A stretch of DNA of 64,000 bases, taken from positions 1,550,001-1,614,000 of the forward strand of contig NC_004917.1 in NCBI RefSeq assembly GCF_000007905.1, given 5' to 3'. The position numbers and the translations under genes were made by a program. Shown piece after piece: positions 35,869 through 45,835 of this stretch (position 1 is the stretch's first letter; each line of letters opens with the position of its first letter). This DNA is from Helicobacter hepaticus ATCC 51449. GTDB taxonomy: Bacteria; Campylobacterota; Campylobacteria; Campylobacterales; Helicobacteraceae. The notes beneath the pieces were generated by a model. That model was not told the DNA's origin. It saw only the letters and a program-made list of their open reading frames with translations, and ran no database searches.

Positions 35869-37332
35869 ATGCAGCAACAAGAGCATATCATTAGTATTGA
35901 AAAAATTGTCCTTTCATCAATTTTTTTCTCTCCTGAAAAATTTGAGGAAATCTCTGCTGAACTTCAAGCTGATGATTTTCTATATCCAGCACATCGTGAT
36001 ATTTTTGATATGTGTGTATATTTAAATAAATGTAATCTTCCAATTGATACAGAGCTTATTCTTACTAGAAAACCATCACATAAAAAAATTTCACAAGAAG
36101 AACTACTTGAGATTACAGCCCTTAATCCTATTGCCAATATTGAAGCGTATGTGAGCGAGATTAAAGAGGCGAGTATCAAGCGCGAGCTTCATTCTTTGGC
36201 AAATTTTTTGCGTGAAAAATCACTTGATATGCAAGAGAGTGTAGAAGATATTATTGATGAAGTGGAGCGTAAGCTCAATGATGTAGCACTTGGCAAACCC
36301 CAAGATAATGTTATGAATGCACACGAAATGGCAATAGGAGTTCTAGAACATCTCAAGGAGCTTAAAAATCGTGGTAATCAAGTTGTAGTAGGGCTTGACA
36401 CGGGATTTAAAAGGCTTAATCTGCTGACAACAGGCTTTAATAAGGGAGATTTTATTATCATTGGCGCACGTCCTTCTATGGGAAAGACATCATTTGTGCT
36501 TAATCTTGCTCAACATATTTTAGATTCTCCAAAAGGCGTAGCTTTTTTTAGCCTTGAAATGCCTTTTCTCCAGCTTGTTATGCGTATGATAAGTGCAAAG
36601 GCTTCTATTCATTTACAAAATCTACGAATAGGCAATCTTACTAATAATGAGTGGTCAAACCTGAGTGAAACTATTGATGCATTTGCAAAGCAGCCTATAT
36701 GGGTTGATGATAATTCAAATTTAAGTATTGCACAATTAAAAGGGCGTTTGCGCCGATTAAAAAAACAGCACCCAGAAATTAGTATAGCAATCATTGATTA
36801 TTTGCAGCTTATGAATGGCGGTAAAAATGAGGGTAGCAAACAAGCAGAAGTTTCTGAAATCTCGCGTGGGCTTAAAATGTTAGCTCGTGAGCTTGATATG
36901 CCAATCATTGCACTCTCACAGCTTAATCGCTTTGTGGAATCTCGTGATGATAAAAGACCTATTTTATCAGATTTGCGAGATTCTGGTGCGATAGAGCAAG
37001 ATGCAGATATTATTTTATTTTTATATCGTGAAGATGTGTATAAAAAACGTGCAGATAATGACAGATATGCGCGATTAAAAAAAGAAGGTAAGGAAAAAGA
37101 TTTTAAACCAGAATATCAAAAACGCGAAATTGAGAAAGCTGAAATTATTATTGCCAAGAATCGTAATGGCGAAACAGGAAGCGTGGAGATTCAATTTGAT
37201 ACGCGCTTTACACGTTTTGAAGATGTGCCCGAAAAGTATGAGCACGAGATGACACAAACGCGCATTGATGGAGAAGAGTTTATGACACAAATAGAGAATC
37301 TGCCTCCACAAGTCCAAATGCCAAATATTTGA
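35869..37332 (+). CDS. dnaB: Replicative DNA helicase DnaB
   Basis: The 487-residue hexameric helicase unwinds DNA at the replication fork. It has an N-terminal helical domain (about 1-110), a linker and a RecA-like C-terminal domain: Walker A GARPSMGKTSFVLN (about 202-215), FFSLEMP (H1a), Walker B AIIDYLQLM and ALSQLNRFVESR (H3/H4). No intein. The order crdRS-dnaB-comEC follows H. pylori HP1365-HP1361 as I recall it. The following GTG of comEC begins 9 bases after the stop. Confidence 0.95.
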   Translation: MQQQEHIISIEKIVLSSIFFSPEKFEEISAELQADDFLYPAHRDIFDMCVYLNKCNLPIDTELILTRKPSHKKISQEELLEITALNPIANIEAYVSEIKEASIKRELHSLANFLREKSLDMQESVEDIIDEVERKLNDVALGKPQDNVMNAHEMAIGVLEHLKELKNRGNQVVVGLDTGFKRLNLLTTGFNKGDFIIIGARPSMGKTSFVLNLAQHILDSPKGVAFFSLEMPFLQLVMRMISAKASIHLQNLRIGNLTNNEWSNLSETIDAFAKQPIWVDDNSNLSIAQLKGRLRRLKKQHPEISIAIIDYLQLMNGGKNEGSKQAEVSEISRGLKMLARELDMPIIALSQLNRFVESRDDKRPILSDLRDSGAIEQDADIILFLYREDVYKKRADNDRYARLKKEGKEKDFKPEYQKREIEKAEIIIAKNRNGETGSVEIQFDTRFTRFEDVPEKYEHEMTQTRIDGEEFMTQIENLPPQVQMPNI

Positions 37333-37341
37333 TGAATTTAA

Positions 37342-38679
37342 GTGAAAGATTCTCATAAAAATACACATTCACTTTTTGAAGTTGAACTTTTTAGCACAAG
37401 AAGACAATGGGCAGTATTTATATGTATTTGCGCGTTGGTTTTTGCTTTGCATTTATATCAAGAATATGTTCAGTATAGAATCTATACTACACCCACACAT
37501 ACGCAAGAGCTATATGCACAAGTCATTGCTCAATATACAAAGAGCAAACAAAATAATGGCAAAAATAGCGTCTATGAGGTCTTAAAGCTCAAAACAAGCG
37601 ATGGTGAAGTATTTTATACTACAAGTAAAGAAGATATTAAGGATATTTCACATCGTTTTGTGAGAATCTATGGCAAAAGGCTTGAATGCTCTTTTGCGCA
37701 ATATTTAAAAAGTTGTTTTTTTATTTCTTATCGTATTTCACTTTTGTCTGAATATGATTATCGTCAAGGTGTGAGAAAATGGATAGATTCACAGCATCAA
37801 GAATCTTTAGTAGCTGATTTATATAAAACGCTTTTTATGGCAGATTTTTTACCACATATTTGGCGTGATATAAGCAATAAGCTTGGTGTTGCCCATTTAA
37901 TTGCTATTAGTGGATTTCATTTGGGGATTTTAAGTTTTGTTATAGGAGGGCTTTTAAGTCTTGTATATAATAGTTTTCATAGATTTGTGAGCTATCGGAA
38001 TAAATATTTTGATATTGGATTGCTGGTGCTTGTGTGTCTTTTTGGCTATCTTATTGTGCTTGATTTTTCACCTTCATTTTTACGCTCTTTTATAATGGCA
38101 GTGTGCGGATTCTTTGTCGTATATAGCGGCATTAGATTAATCAGTTTTAAATTGCTATTTGTCGTTGTATGCGTGTGTTTAGCACTTTTTCCACGTTTAA
38201 TCTTTAGTATAGGTTTTGCACTTTCTGTAAGTGGCGTATTTTTTATTTATCTTTTTGTGCGCCATATTCATTGGGTAGGTGGATTATGGCATAAAATAGT
38301 ATCTGTACCCATAAGTTTTAATACACTTATTTTTTTAGATATGTTGCCGTTTGTGCATTGGTTTTTTCCTTATTTTACACCTTTAAATGTGCTTTCAATC
38401 CCTCTTAGTCTCATTTTTGTAGTATTTTTTCCTTTAATGCTTGTAGCTCATATATTTGGTTTTGGGTGGGTGTGTGATGAATTTTTCTTGTGGATAAAAG
38501 ATAAACAGATTAATGCTATTACATTTTATACGCCATTGTGGTTTATATGTGGGTATGGTATTTTATGTATATGGGCAATATATTCTAAGAGAGCATATTA
38601 TGCGCTTCATTGTATGAGTGTTGCATTTTTTGCTTATCTTATCGTGCAATTTTATAAATCTGGACTCAGTTTATGGTGA
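37342..38679 (+). CDS. comEC: ComEC/Rec2-type competence protein
   Basis: ComEC forms the inner membrane channel through which single-stranded DNA enters during natural transformation. The 445-residue product has many hydrophobic helices and the core signature HLIAISGFHLGILSFVIGGLL (about residues 182-202). It lacks the C-terminal metallo-beta-lactamase-like domain of larger ComEC proteins, as is normal for the Helicobacter form (HP1361, about 437 residues as I recall). The start is GTG without a strong ribosome site, so translation is probably coupled to dnaB. Its 3' end overlaps the convergent wbpA gene by 28 bases. Confidence 0.85.
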   Translation: MKDSHKNTHSLFEVELFSTRRQWAVFICICALVFALHLYQEYVQYRIYTTPTHTQELYAQVIAQYTKSKQNNGKNSVYEVLKLKTSDGEVFYTTSKEDIKDISHRFVRIYGKRLECSFAQYLKSCFFISYRISLLSEYDYRQGVRKWIDSQHQESLVADLYKTLFMADFLPHIWRDISNKLGVAHLIAISGFHLGILSFVIGGLLSLVYNSFHRFVSYRNKYFDIGLLVLVCLFGYLIVLDFSPSFLRSFIMAVCGFFVVYSGIRLISFKLLFVVVCVCLALFPRLIFSIGFALSVSGVFFIYLFVRHIHWVGGLWHKIVSVPISFNTLIFLDMLPFVHWFFPYFTPLNVLSIPLSLIFVVFFPLMLVAHIFGFGWVCDEFFLWIKDKQINAITFYTPLWFICGYGILCIWAIYSKRAYYALHCMSVAFFAYLIVQFYKSGLSLW

Positions 38680-39941
38680 GTAAGTGTGTAATAAATGTGC
38701 TCTTTTTTGCCTAGATCTTGATGAGAGAGAGATAAGAATTTATCGTGTGCCACTGCTAGAAAAATTGCATCAAAATATTCAGTAGGAAGTGAGGGTAAGA
38801 GGGTAATACCATATTGTTTTTGAACTTCTTTGACATTAGCAAGAGGGTCATAGATACTCACTTGTGCGCCAAAGTCTTCAAGCTCTTTTTTGACAAGTGG
38901 CACTTTAGAGTTGCGTATATCAGGACAATTTTGCTTAAATGTTATGCCAAGAATAAGAATTTTGCTTGAGAGCACTTCTATATGTTGGGCAATCATTAAT
39001 TTGATCATTTTTTGTGCGACAAAATGTGGCATCATATCATTAATAAGTCGCCCTGAACTAATTACTTGTGGAATATAACCAATAGCATTCATTTTGTGTG
39101 TGAGATAATATGGGTCAATGCTAATGCAATGTCCGCCGACTAATCCGGGGCTAAAGGGAAGAAAATTCCATTTTGTTTTTGCAGCTTCAAGCACTTCAAG
39201 TGCATCTATATCTAAATAATCACAAATAATGCACATTTCATTTACAAAGGCAATATTAAGGTCGCGCTGGGCATTTTCAATAATTTTTACCATTTCGGCA
39301 GTTTTGATTGAAGAAACACAATGCGTTCCTGCAGTAATAATTGAAGCATACAGAGAATCCACAAACTTTGCTACTTCTAATGTGCTACCCGAAGTGATTT
39401 TGCGAATCTGTGTGAGCGTATGTGAGCTATCACTAGGATTTATGCGCTCTGGCGAATATCCGAGATAAAAGTCTTTATTAAGAGATAAGTGAGAAGTGGA
39501 TTCAAGCATATTTTTGCATTCGGTTTCTGTGCAAGTGGGATAAGTCGTAGATTCATAAATGACAAGATTCCCCTTTTGGAGCACTTTGCCTACGAGTTTG
39601 CTTGCATTAAGGAGTGGAGAAAGGTCTGGGACTTTATTTTTGTCAATAGGAGTTGGCACGCATATAATATAAATATTTGCTGATGCAATATGTGTGAGTT
39701 GGTCGCAAAAATATAATTGTGAAGCCTGAAGAATATCCTCTTTGTTTACTTCTTGAGTGTTGTCAATGCCAGTTTGTAGTTCCTCTATACGTTTAGAATC
39801 AATATCGAAACCTATTGTAGGATAAACTTTGCCAAAAGCCACAGCAAGAGGCAGCCCGACATAGCCTAAGCCAATGACTGCAATGTGTGCAGATTCTAAA
39901 CTTGGCAGGGTGCAAGTGTGAGGGAGTGAATCATTTATCAT
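38652..39941 (-). CDS. wbpA: UDP-HexNAc 6-dehydrogenase (WbpA-like)
   Basis: This 429-residue UDP-glucose/GDP-mannose dehydrogenase family protein oxidises the C6 alcohol of a UDP-N-acetyl sugar to the uronic acid. The N-terminal Rossmann fold has VIGLGYVGLPLAVAFG (about residues 21-36). The catalytic Cys is in FSPGLVGGHCISIDPYYLTHK (about 260-280). The C-terminal domain has FKQNCPDIRNSKV. Because wbpB and wbpD homologues are directly upstream in the same operon, UDP-GlcNAc is the likely substrate, for a 2,3-diacetamido uronic acid. Its start overlaps the wbpD stop (TAATG). Confidence 0.85.
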   Translation of the reverse strand: MINDSLPHTCTLPSLESAHIAVIGLGYVGLPLAVAFGKVYPTIGFDIDSKRIEELQTGIDNTQEVNKEDILQASQLYFCDQLTHIASANIYIICVPTPIDKNKVPDLSPLLNASKLVGKVLQKGNLVIYESTTYPTCTETECKNMLESTSHLSLNKDFYLGYSPERINPSDSSHTLTQIRKITSGSTLEVAKFVDSLYASIITAGTHCVSSIKTAEMVKIIENAQRDLNIAFVNEMCIICDYLDIDALEVLEAAKTKWNFLPFSPGLVGGHCISIDPYYLTHKMNAIGYIPQVISSGRLINDMMPHFVAQKMIKLMIAQHIEVLSSKILILGITFKQNCPDIRNSKVPLVKKELEDFGAQVSIYDPLANVKEVQKQYGITLLPSLPTEYFDAIFLAVAHDKFLSLSHQDLGKKEHIYYTLTHHKLSPDL

Positions 39942-40522
39942 TACAGATTCTCATTTATTATTTCAATGTGATTATTGCATAGATGATACATTGTGCCATC
40001 ATAACTATCATAAGCCATCATTTTTGCATCAAATACAAGTTTTTTTCCTGCTTTATCTACCCAAGCAAGGTGTCGTGCGGGATTTCCCACATAAAGAGCA
40101 AAATTAGGAATGTTTTTTGTAACTACGCTTCCAGCGCCAACAAAGGCGTATTCCCCGATTTCTACACCACATATAATAGTAGTATTTGCGCCAATAGAAG
40201 CACCGCGTTTAATAAGAGTAGGGCGAAATTCACTCTTGCGTGAGATAAATGCACGAGGATTAATGACGTTGGTAAAAACAACACTTGGTCCCAAAAACAC
40301 ATCATCGCAGATTCTCACACCCTCATAAATACTGATATTATTTTGAGCCTTAAGATTGTTACCAATTATCACATTTGGACCTATCATACAATTCTGCCCA
40401 AAAGAGCAGTTTGTGCCTATCGAACTGCCACTAAGAATATGGCAAAAGTGCCATATTTTACTCCCTTCTCCTATGCTGACATTTTCATCAATGATACTTG
40501 TAGGGTGGATAAAGCATTTCAT
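39941..40522 (-). CDS. wbpD: UDP-sugar 3-N-acetyltransferase (WbpD-like)
   Basis: The 193-residue left-handed beta-helix acetyltransferase has hexapeptide repeats along most of its length (e.g. GSKIWHFCHILSGSSIGTNCSFGQNC, about residues 20-45) and a catalytic-type Asn/His region around NVINPRAF. WbpD acetylates the 3-amino group of UDP-2-acetamido-3-amino uronic acid. The ATG overlaps the wbpB stop by 4 bases (ATGA). The aminotransferase (WbpE) that makes its substrate is not in this window. Confidence 0.83.
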   Translation of the reverse strand: MKCFIHPTSIIDENVSIGEGSKIWHFCHILSGSSIGTNCSFGQNCMIGPNVIIGNNLKAQNNISIYEGVRICDDVFLGPSVVFTNVINPRAFISRKSEFRPTLIKRGASIGANTTIICGVEIGEYAFVGAGSVVTKNIPNFALYVGNPARHLAWVDKAGKKLVFDAKMMAYDSYDGTMYHLCNNHIEIINENL

Positions 40523-41481
40523 ACTACTTGCACCTTTGCATTCAGAGGGTGATATTCGCCCTTAATGCCAATGGGTGTGCTATGGCGGATATGGTGGATA
40601 AGTTCAATAGCCTCTCGTGATTGAGTGCATTCAAACCCATTGCCACAGAGAATCTCTGCATAACTTCTTGTATGTAAATCATCAAACCCTTCGCTGAAGA
40701 TAAATTCTTCATTTTCGAATATAAGGCGACGATAAACTCTTTTTCCTTGTATTTTGCATTCATCAGGTAAAAGTGTTTCATCAATAGATAAAAACCAACG
40801 CACTTGTGCGTGTTCTAATATAAGGTAACCACTCACGCTTTTTTCATTACGAATATGCACAATACTTTCTTTGAATGAGCCAAAAATCCACAGCAGCATA
40901 TCAAAAAAATGTACCCCGATATTAGTTGCTACACCTCCACTTTTGCTTTCATCACCTTTCCAAGAGTGAAAATACCATTTGCCCCTTGCAGTAATATAGC
41001 TTAAATCAATATTAAAGATTTTGCAAGGGTTTTGTGCTAATAGGGTTTGAATGCGATTTTTAAGGGCGATAATGCTTGGGTGAAGACGAAGCTGCAAAAT
41101 TGTGTAGATTTTTTGTTTATTTTCTTGTTGGGCTTGTATGAGGGCGTCAAGATTCCAAGGATTAAGTACAATAGGTTTTTCGCAAATTGCTGATGCACCA
41201 TTGCGTAAGGCAAGGCGTATGTGTGTATCGTGAAGATAATTAGGTGAGCAGATACTGATGTAATCAAGAGGTGTGCCATTGCGGCAAAGTTTATCAAGGT
41301 GGCGCTCAAAACGTTCAGCTTCAGTAAAAAAATTAGCATTTGGAAAATAACTATCTAAAATACCAACTGAATCGTGTTTATCAATTGCGCAGAGTAACTC
41401 ACCATTATTATGTTTAATGGCTTGAAGGTGTCTAGGAGCGACAAAGCCACCTACACCAATCAATCCAAAAGTTTTTTTCAT
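40519..41481 (-). CDS. wbpB: Gfo/Idh/MocA sugar dehydrogenase (WbpB-like)
   Basis: The 320-residue NAD-dependent oxidoreductase starts with GLIGVGGFVAPRHLQAI (Rossmann, about 5-21) and has CEKPIVLN (about 100-107), the family's catalytic Lys motif, and HFFDMLLWIFG (about 192-202). WbpB oxidises the 3-OH of UDP-GlcNAcA so that WbpE can add an amino group. It is the first of three sugar genes, lying 7 bases behind the SPOR protein gene, so the sugar genes appear attached to the end of the cvpA-lysS-glyA operon. Confidence 0.85.
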   Translation of the reverse strand: MKKTFGLIGVGGFVAPRHLQAIKHNNGELLCAIDKHDSVGILDSYFPNANFFTEAERFERHLDKLCRNGTPLDYISICSPNYLHDTHIRLALRNGASAICEKPIVLNPWNLDALIQAQQENKQKIYTILQLRLHPSIIALKNRIQTLLAQNPCKIFNIDLSYITARGKWYFHSWKGDESKSGGVATNIGVHFFDMLLWIFGSFKESIVHIRNEKSVSGYLILEHAQVRWFLSIDETLLPDECKIQGKRVYRRLIFENEEFIFSEGFDDLHTRSYAEILCGNGFECTQSREAIELIHHIRHSTPIGIKGEYHPLNAKVQVV

Positions 41482-41488
41482 TATAAGA

Positions 41489-42415
41489 TTATTTTACCTC
41501 AAAATGCACTGGGTCAGAGACAAGGGTTGTAAATTTAGGCAAATCACGTCCAGCATCAGTGCGTGAATGATAAGGTCCGATGAGATATTTTGTTGTCGGC
41601 TGCCCATTTGAAGTACCTGCATAAACACGATAGCTATAGTTACTAATTTTTTTAAGAAAATCTGCACTTGGCTTATTGGCAAATGAGCCTACCTGCACAT
41701 AGAATCCCTTTTCTGCAACTTGCCCATTTTTAGAAGTATCCATACGAGTTACAGAGACATCTTCAAAAACATTTGCCACATTTTTTTGAGCTTGCGGTTG
41801 ATTTTGAGTTGGAGCAGGTTTAGCAGGAGCTGCATTTTGTGCAGGTTTTGTTGGCTCCGGTTTGTTTGTTTGAGTAGGCTGAACTAACACAGGTTGTGCA
41901 GGTTTCGCTGGTTCTCTTGTGGCAGCAGTGGTTGCAGGTTTTTTTGGAGAATCTGATACTTTTTGAGTAGGTTGGGTAGTATTTTTAGGTGGAAGTACAG
42001 GTTGTGCAGGTTTTGTTGGCTCTATTGGAGTGGCAGGAGCTTGTGGTTGATTTTGTGCAACCTGTGTTTGTGTATTTGTATTTTTTGGATCACGGCTACG
42101 AATGTCATTAAGAATTTGCTGAAATGGGTCATCATTTGATTCGCTATTAGCAAGTGGAATATCAACAAAACCATCTTGAGGATTTGAATGCGATGTATCG
42201 TTTTGAGAATCTATGGGAGTTAAACCACTGTTGGTTGCAGTATGTCTCTCATCAAGCTCTTCATCATCACGTGTAAGGATAAAAACTACTGCAATTAAAA
42301 TACTTAAAAAAACTAATGCTGTGGCAATCATCATCATAAGTTTTTTTGTGCGGTTTTGTTTTTGCAATTCATCATCATTGATTAAGATATCATTGAGTTC
42401 TCGTTTTGTTTCCAT
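41489..42415 (-). CDS. SPOR-domain membrane protein with Pro/Lys/Ala-rich linker
   Basis: The 308-residue protein has a short cytoplasmic N-terminus, one transmembrane helix (about residues 26-47, LMMMIATALVFLSILIAVVFIL), a long low-complexity periplasmic linker with repeated KPAQP-type units (about 100-225) and a C-terminal SPOR domain (about 235-308, GFYVQVGSFANKPSADFLKKI). SPOR domains bind denuded peptidoglycan at the division septum, so a role in cell division or wall remodelling is likely. Position after the DUF1882 gene matches HP0185 in H. pylori as I recall. Confidence 0.82.
   Translation of the reverse strand: METKRELNDILINDDELQKQNRTKKLMMMIATALVFLSILIAVVFILTRDDEELDERHTATNSGLTPIDSQNDTSHSNPQDGFVDIPLANSESNDDPFQQILNDIRSRDPKNTNTQTQVAQNQPQAPATPIEPTKPAQPVLPPKNTTQPTQKVSDSPKKPATTAATREPAKPAQPVLVQPTQTNKPEPTKPAQNAAPAKPAPTQNQPQAQKNVANVFEDVSVTRMDTSKNGQVAEKGFYVQVGSFANKPSADFLKKISNYSYRVYAGTSNGQPTTKYLIGPYHSRTDAGRDLPKFTTLVSDPVHFEVK
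41838..42022 (-). repeat. Degenerate coding repeats in the SPOR protein linker
   Basis: A 20-base word (plus strand TGTGCAGGTTTTGTTGGCTC) occurs exactly at 41838-41857 and 42003-42022, with a diverged copy at 41895-41914. They encode the EPTKPAQ-type units. Such repeats can expand or contract the linker by recombination. Confidence 0.6.
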
Positions 42416-42459
42416 TAGTTACTCCTTAAATAATTTAAACTTCTCATATTATGTTTTGG

Positions 42460-43005
42460 CTACATATGTCTTGCCCAAGATGCTCCACGCTCTTTAGCAT
42501 AAACATCATAGGGCAAGGCTAAAATGTTAAAATTTGAAGGCATTTCATCACTAGGAAACACTCTCCATTCTTTAGGACAGCGTTGAGCCAACTTGATAGA
42601 AAGCGTTTTAGCCAAACGTTTTCCCTCATTAATCTCTGTATGTCCTTTATGTATATAGAGGTGCAAATGTCCTGGTGTTTTAGAGCAAAATGCTGTAAAA
42701 TTTAAGAAACCTTCTTCACGTAAAAGCAGTTGAGCACGATGATAGAATTTTTCAGGATTACGCCCATTGTAATCAAAAACAATATTTTCCACTTTTGCTC
42801 CTTTAGCAAGCAAAAGTGAATGCGCAATTACAATTTCCTTACGAAAATGTTTGTTAATAAGCATAGAAGTGAGCATTGCATCTACTCTCTCGTATTTATC
42901 ATAGAGAATCCGCCCCATATGACTAACTTTTGTTCCTAATCCACTGACACGTTTATAATAATGCGATGTATCCATTTTAATTAACTTTAAATCCATTTCT
43001 GTCAC
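42460..43005 (-). CDS. DUF1882-like conserved protein (HP0184-like)
   Basis: The 181-residue soluble protein has no signal peptide. Visible features are an Arg/Lys-rich N-terminal half ([32 protein letters not shown]), the stretch [24 protein letters not shown] and a Trp-containing end. It lies 11 bases after glyA and corresponds by position to HP0184 of H. pylori, a protein of unknown function. Enzymatic motifs are not evident. Epsilonproteobacteria-specific, probably cytoplasmic. Confidence 0.65.
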   Translation of the reverse strand: MTEMDLKLIKMDTSHYYKRVSGLGTKVSHMGRILYDKYERVDAMLTSMLINKHFRKEIVIAHSLLLAKGAKVENIVFDYNGRNPEKFYHRAQLLLREEGFLNFTAFCSKTPGHLHLYIHKGHTEINEGKRLAKTLSIKLAQRCPKEWRVFPSDEMPSNFNILALPYDVYAKERGASWARHM

Positions 43006-43016
43006 GACTCACCCCC

Positions 43017-44267
43017 CTAAAAAATTGGTCGGTCATAGATTCTAAAATCTCGACTAAAGTTTTTGACTTGTGCCTTAATATGTTCTTGCAAATTGGTATT
43101 GTTAATATCATCAAGAATATCAGCAATTTTTTCTCCAATCCATTCAAACTCCTTTTCTTTCATACCTCGTGCAGTTAGAGCAGGAGAGCCAATCCTAATA
43201 CCACTTGTAATAAAAGGAGAACGGATTTCTCCTGGAATGGTATTTTTATTCACCGTTATTCCCGCATTACCAAGCGCTAAATCTGCATCTTTGCCACTAA
43301 AATCTTTGTTAAGGAAACTCATTAAAATTAGATGATTATCACTTCCACCGCTTACAAGTTCATAGTTGCGCTTGATGAGCACCTCTGCAAGAGCTTGAAT
43401 ATTTGACTTTACTTGTTTTGCATAAATTTTCCATTCAGGTTTGAGATTTTCTTTAAAACCTACTGCCTTTCCTGCGATAATATGCATAAGAGGTCCACCT
43501 TGGATACCTGGAAATACAGCCTTATTGATTTTAGCATAGAGTTCTTCATCATTTGTAAGAATCGCTCCACCTCTAGGTCCGCGCAATGTTTTATGTGTCG
43601 TAGTGGTAACAATATGGCAATGTGGAAAAGGATTTGGATATTCTCCTGCAACCACAAGCCCAGCTACGTGAGCAATATCACCCATAAGGTAAGCCCCTAC
43701 AGAATCTGCAATCTCACGCAATCTTTTAAAATCAAGCTCACGAGTATAAGCAGAGAATCCACATACAAGAACATTTGGTTTAACCACTTGAGCTTGAAGT
43801 GCGAGTTTATCATAATCAATACGCCCATTAAGCTCTACACCATAAAAGAAGCTTTGATAAAGTTGCCCTGAAGTGCTGACTTTAGCCCCGTGTGTGAGAT
43901 GTCCTCCGTGGCTTAAATCCATACCTAAAATTTTATCATAAGGTTTTAAAATCGCTGCATATACCGCTGCATTAGCCTGTGAGCCTGAATGTGGTTGCAC
44001 ATTAACAAAATTTGCACCAAAGAGTTTTTTTGCTCGTTCAATCGCAATTTCTTCAATTTTATCAACAAACTCACAGCCTCCATAATAGCGTTTAAATGGG
44101 TAACCTTCAGCATATTTATTTGTTAAAATACTTCCCATAGCCTCCATAACACTTGGAAAAGTAAAATTTTCACTCGCAATCATTTCTAAATGCTCATTTT
44201 GTCGTTCAAGCTCTTTTTCTATGAGCTCAAAGACCTCAAAGTCCTGCTCTTTGATTGAGTAATCCAT
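43017..44267 (-). CDS. glyA: Serine hydroxymethyltransferase
   Basis: GlyA interconverts serine and glycine with tetrahydrofolate, the main source of one-carbon units. The 416-residue PLP enzyme has [30 protein letters not shown] near the N-terminus, [11 protein letters not shown] (about 93-103), and the PLP Lys in [15 protein letters not shown] (about 221-235). Length is normal. The ATG overlaps the lysS stop by one base (TAATG). The order lysS-glyA-HP0184 is the same in H. pylori. Confidence 0.96.
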   Translation of the reverse strand: MDYSIKEQDFEVFELIEKELERQNEHLEMIASENFTFPSVMEAMGSILTNKYAEGYPFKRYYGGCEFVDKIEEIAIERAKKLFGANFVNVQPHSGSQANAAVYAAILKPYDKILGMDLSHGGHLTHGAKVSTSGQLYQSFFYGVELNGRIDYDKLALQAQVVKPNVLVCGFSAYTRELDFKRLREIADSVGAYLMGDIAHVAGLVVAGEYPNPFPHCHIVTTTTHKTLRGPRGGAILTNDEELYAKINKAVFPGIQGGPLMHIIAGKAVGFKENLKPEWKIYAKQVKSNIQALAEVLIKRNYELVSGGSDNHLILMSFLNKDFSGKDADLALGNAGITVNKNTIPGEIRSPFITSGIRIGSPALTARGMKEKEFEWIGEKIADILDDINNTNLQEHIKAQVKNFSRDFRIYDRPIF

Positions 44268-45823
44268 TAGTTCTCCTTGATTATTTGAGCATTAGATAAT
44301 GCGTCTTGAGAAAGTATTATATCAAAATTTGATTTAGTTGGCTTTAATGCAGGAAATAAAATTACATCTTTAATTGTTTTTGCATTGCTTAAAAGCATTA
44401 CTAATCTATCAATACCTATGCCTTCTCCAGCAGTAGGTGGCATACCGTGCGCAAGTGCCCATACATAATCTTCGTCCATATACTGCGCTTCTTCATCTCC
44501 CGCATCTTTTGCCTTGGCTTGCTCTTTGAATCTCTCAAATTGGTCGATTGGGTCATTAAGCTCACTAAAACCATTGGCAATTTCCTTACCACCGATGAAT
44601 AACTCAAATCTATCAGCAACATTTGGATTCTCATCATTACGCCGAGCTAAAGGGCTAATTTCAATGGGATATTGCGTGATAAAAGTCGGATTGATGAGTT
44701 TATGTTCAACAAATTCATCAAAAGCTTCGCCTAAAAGTTTGCCATAAGACATACTCTTATCTACCTTAAGATGTTTGCTCATAAGGAAGCTAAGGAGTGC
44801 GTCTTGATTATCAATGATATTTTTATCTAAACCACCAATTTTAATTAATGCTTCTTTGTAGCCTATAATGTGCCATTGTGAGAAATCAATTTCTAACTCA
44901 TCGTGTATCAAACTATGCGGTAAGTTGAGTTTTTTAAATAAGAAAGCAAAAAGTTCTTGGGTAAGTGTAATGAGGTCTTCATAAGTCTTATATGCCCAAT
45001 AAAATTCAATCATACTAAATTCTGGATTATGTGAATGATCCATACCTTCATTGCGAAAATTACGATTGAGTTCAAAAATAGCTTCAAATCCCCCTACAAT
45101 AAGACGTTTGAGATAAAGTTCGGGCGCAATTCGTAGATATCTATCTACATCAAGTGCATTATGATGAGTGATGAAAGGGCGCGCATTTGCTCCGCCAGGA
45201 ATAGAATGGAGCATAGGTGTTTCCACTTCTAAGAATCCTTTTTGCTCAAAAAATTGTCGTATGCACGAGACAATTTGGCTACGCAGTTTAAAAGTTTCTT
45301 TAACTTTGTTATTAACGATTAAATCTACATAACGTTGGCGATAACGTAGCTCAATATCATTTAGTCCGTGAAATTTTTCTGGGAGTGGGACGATACTTTT
45401 GGTAAGTATTTGCAATGTAAGTGTGTGGATACTTAATTCACCGGTTTTGGTTACAAAAGCATAACCACTTACATTGATAATATCCCCAACTTCAAGCACT
45501 TTTTTAATCAATAAAAAGTCTTCTCCAATATCATTTTTTGATACATAAGCTTGAAGGATACCACTTTCATCTTGAATCTTAATAAAGCACGCTTTTCCCA
45601 TTAGACGGATAAAACGCACACGTCCTACAATGCTTTCAATCTCTTTATTTTGCGTACAATCTTGCGTATCATCTGAAGATTGCATTTTGAGATGATTATA
45701 TTTATTTAAAAAATTGTAATTACTGATAGTGCGTGTAGTTTTATTAGCATAAGGATTAAAGCCTTCTTGTCGCATAAGTTCCATTTTTTTTATACGTTGT
45801 TGAACATAAAAATTTGAAAACAT
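44267..45823 (-). CDS. lysS: Lysyl-tRNA synthetase, class II
   Basis: The 518-residue enzyme charges tRNA-Lys. It has an N-terminal OB-fold anticodon domain (about 60-160, [23 protein letters not shown]) and a class II catalytic core with motif 2 [23 protein letters not shown] (about 253-275) and motif 3 [14 protein letters not shown] (about 476-489). Length and order are standard. Part of the cvpA-lysS-glyA operon, starting 12 bases after cvpA. Confidence 0.96.
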   Translation of the reverse strand: MFSNFYVQQRIKKMELMRQEGFNPYANKTTRTISNYNFLNKYNHLKMQSSDDTQDCTQNKEIESIVGRVRFIRLMGKACFIKIQDESGILQAYVSKNDIGEDFLLIKKVLEVGDIINVSGYAFVTKTGELSIHTLTLQILTKSIVPLPEKFHGLNDIELRYRQRYVDLIVNNKVKETFKLRSQIVSCIRQFFEQKGFLEVETPMLHSIPGGANARPFITHHNALDVDRYLRIAPELYLKRLIVGGFEAIFELNRNFRNEGMDHSHNPEFSMIEFYWAYKTYEDLITLTQELFAFLFKKLNLPHSLIHDELEIDFSQWHIIGYKEALIKIGGLDKNIIDNQDALLSFLMSKHLKVDKSMSYGKLLGEAFDEFVEHKLINPTFITQYPIEISPLARRNDENPNVADRFELFIGGKEIANGFSELNDPIDQFERFKEQAKAKDAGDEEAQYMDEDYVWALAHGMPPTAGEGIGIDRLVMLLSNAKTIKDVILFPALKPTKSNFDIILSQDALSNAQIIKEN

Positions 45824-45835
45824 ATTTTACCTTAT

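Noticed and set aside
37342-38679. comEC considered truncated because it lacks the C-terminal hydrolase domain
   Set aside because: The Helicobacter form is of this length, and start, membrane core and stop look intact.
41790-42080. Repeat array in the SPOR gene considered as CRISPR-like
   Set aside because: The repeats are degenerate, uneven in spacing and in frame; they encode a Pro/Lys/Ala linker.
43413-43871. Open frame of 152 codons antisense to glyA
   Set aside because: Shadow of a strongly conserved gene, Cys- and Ser-rich without any domain.
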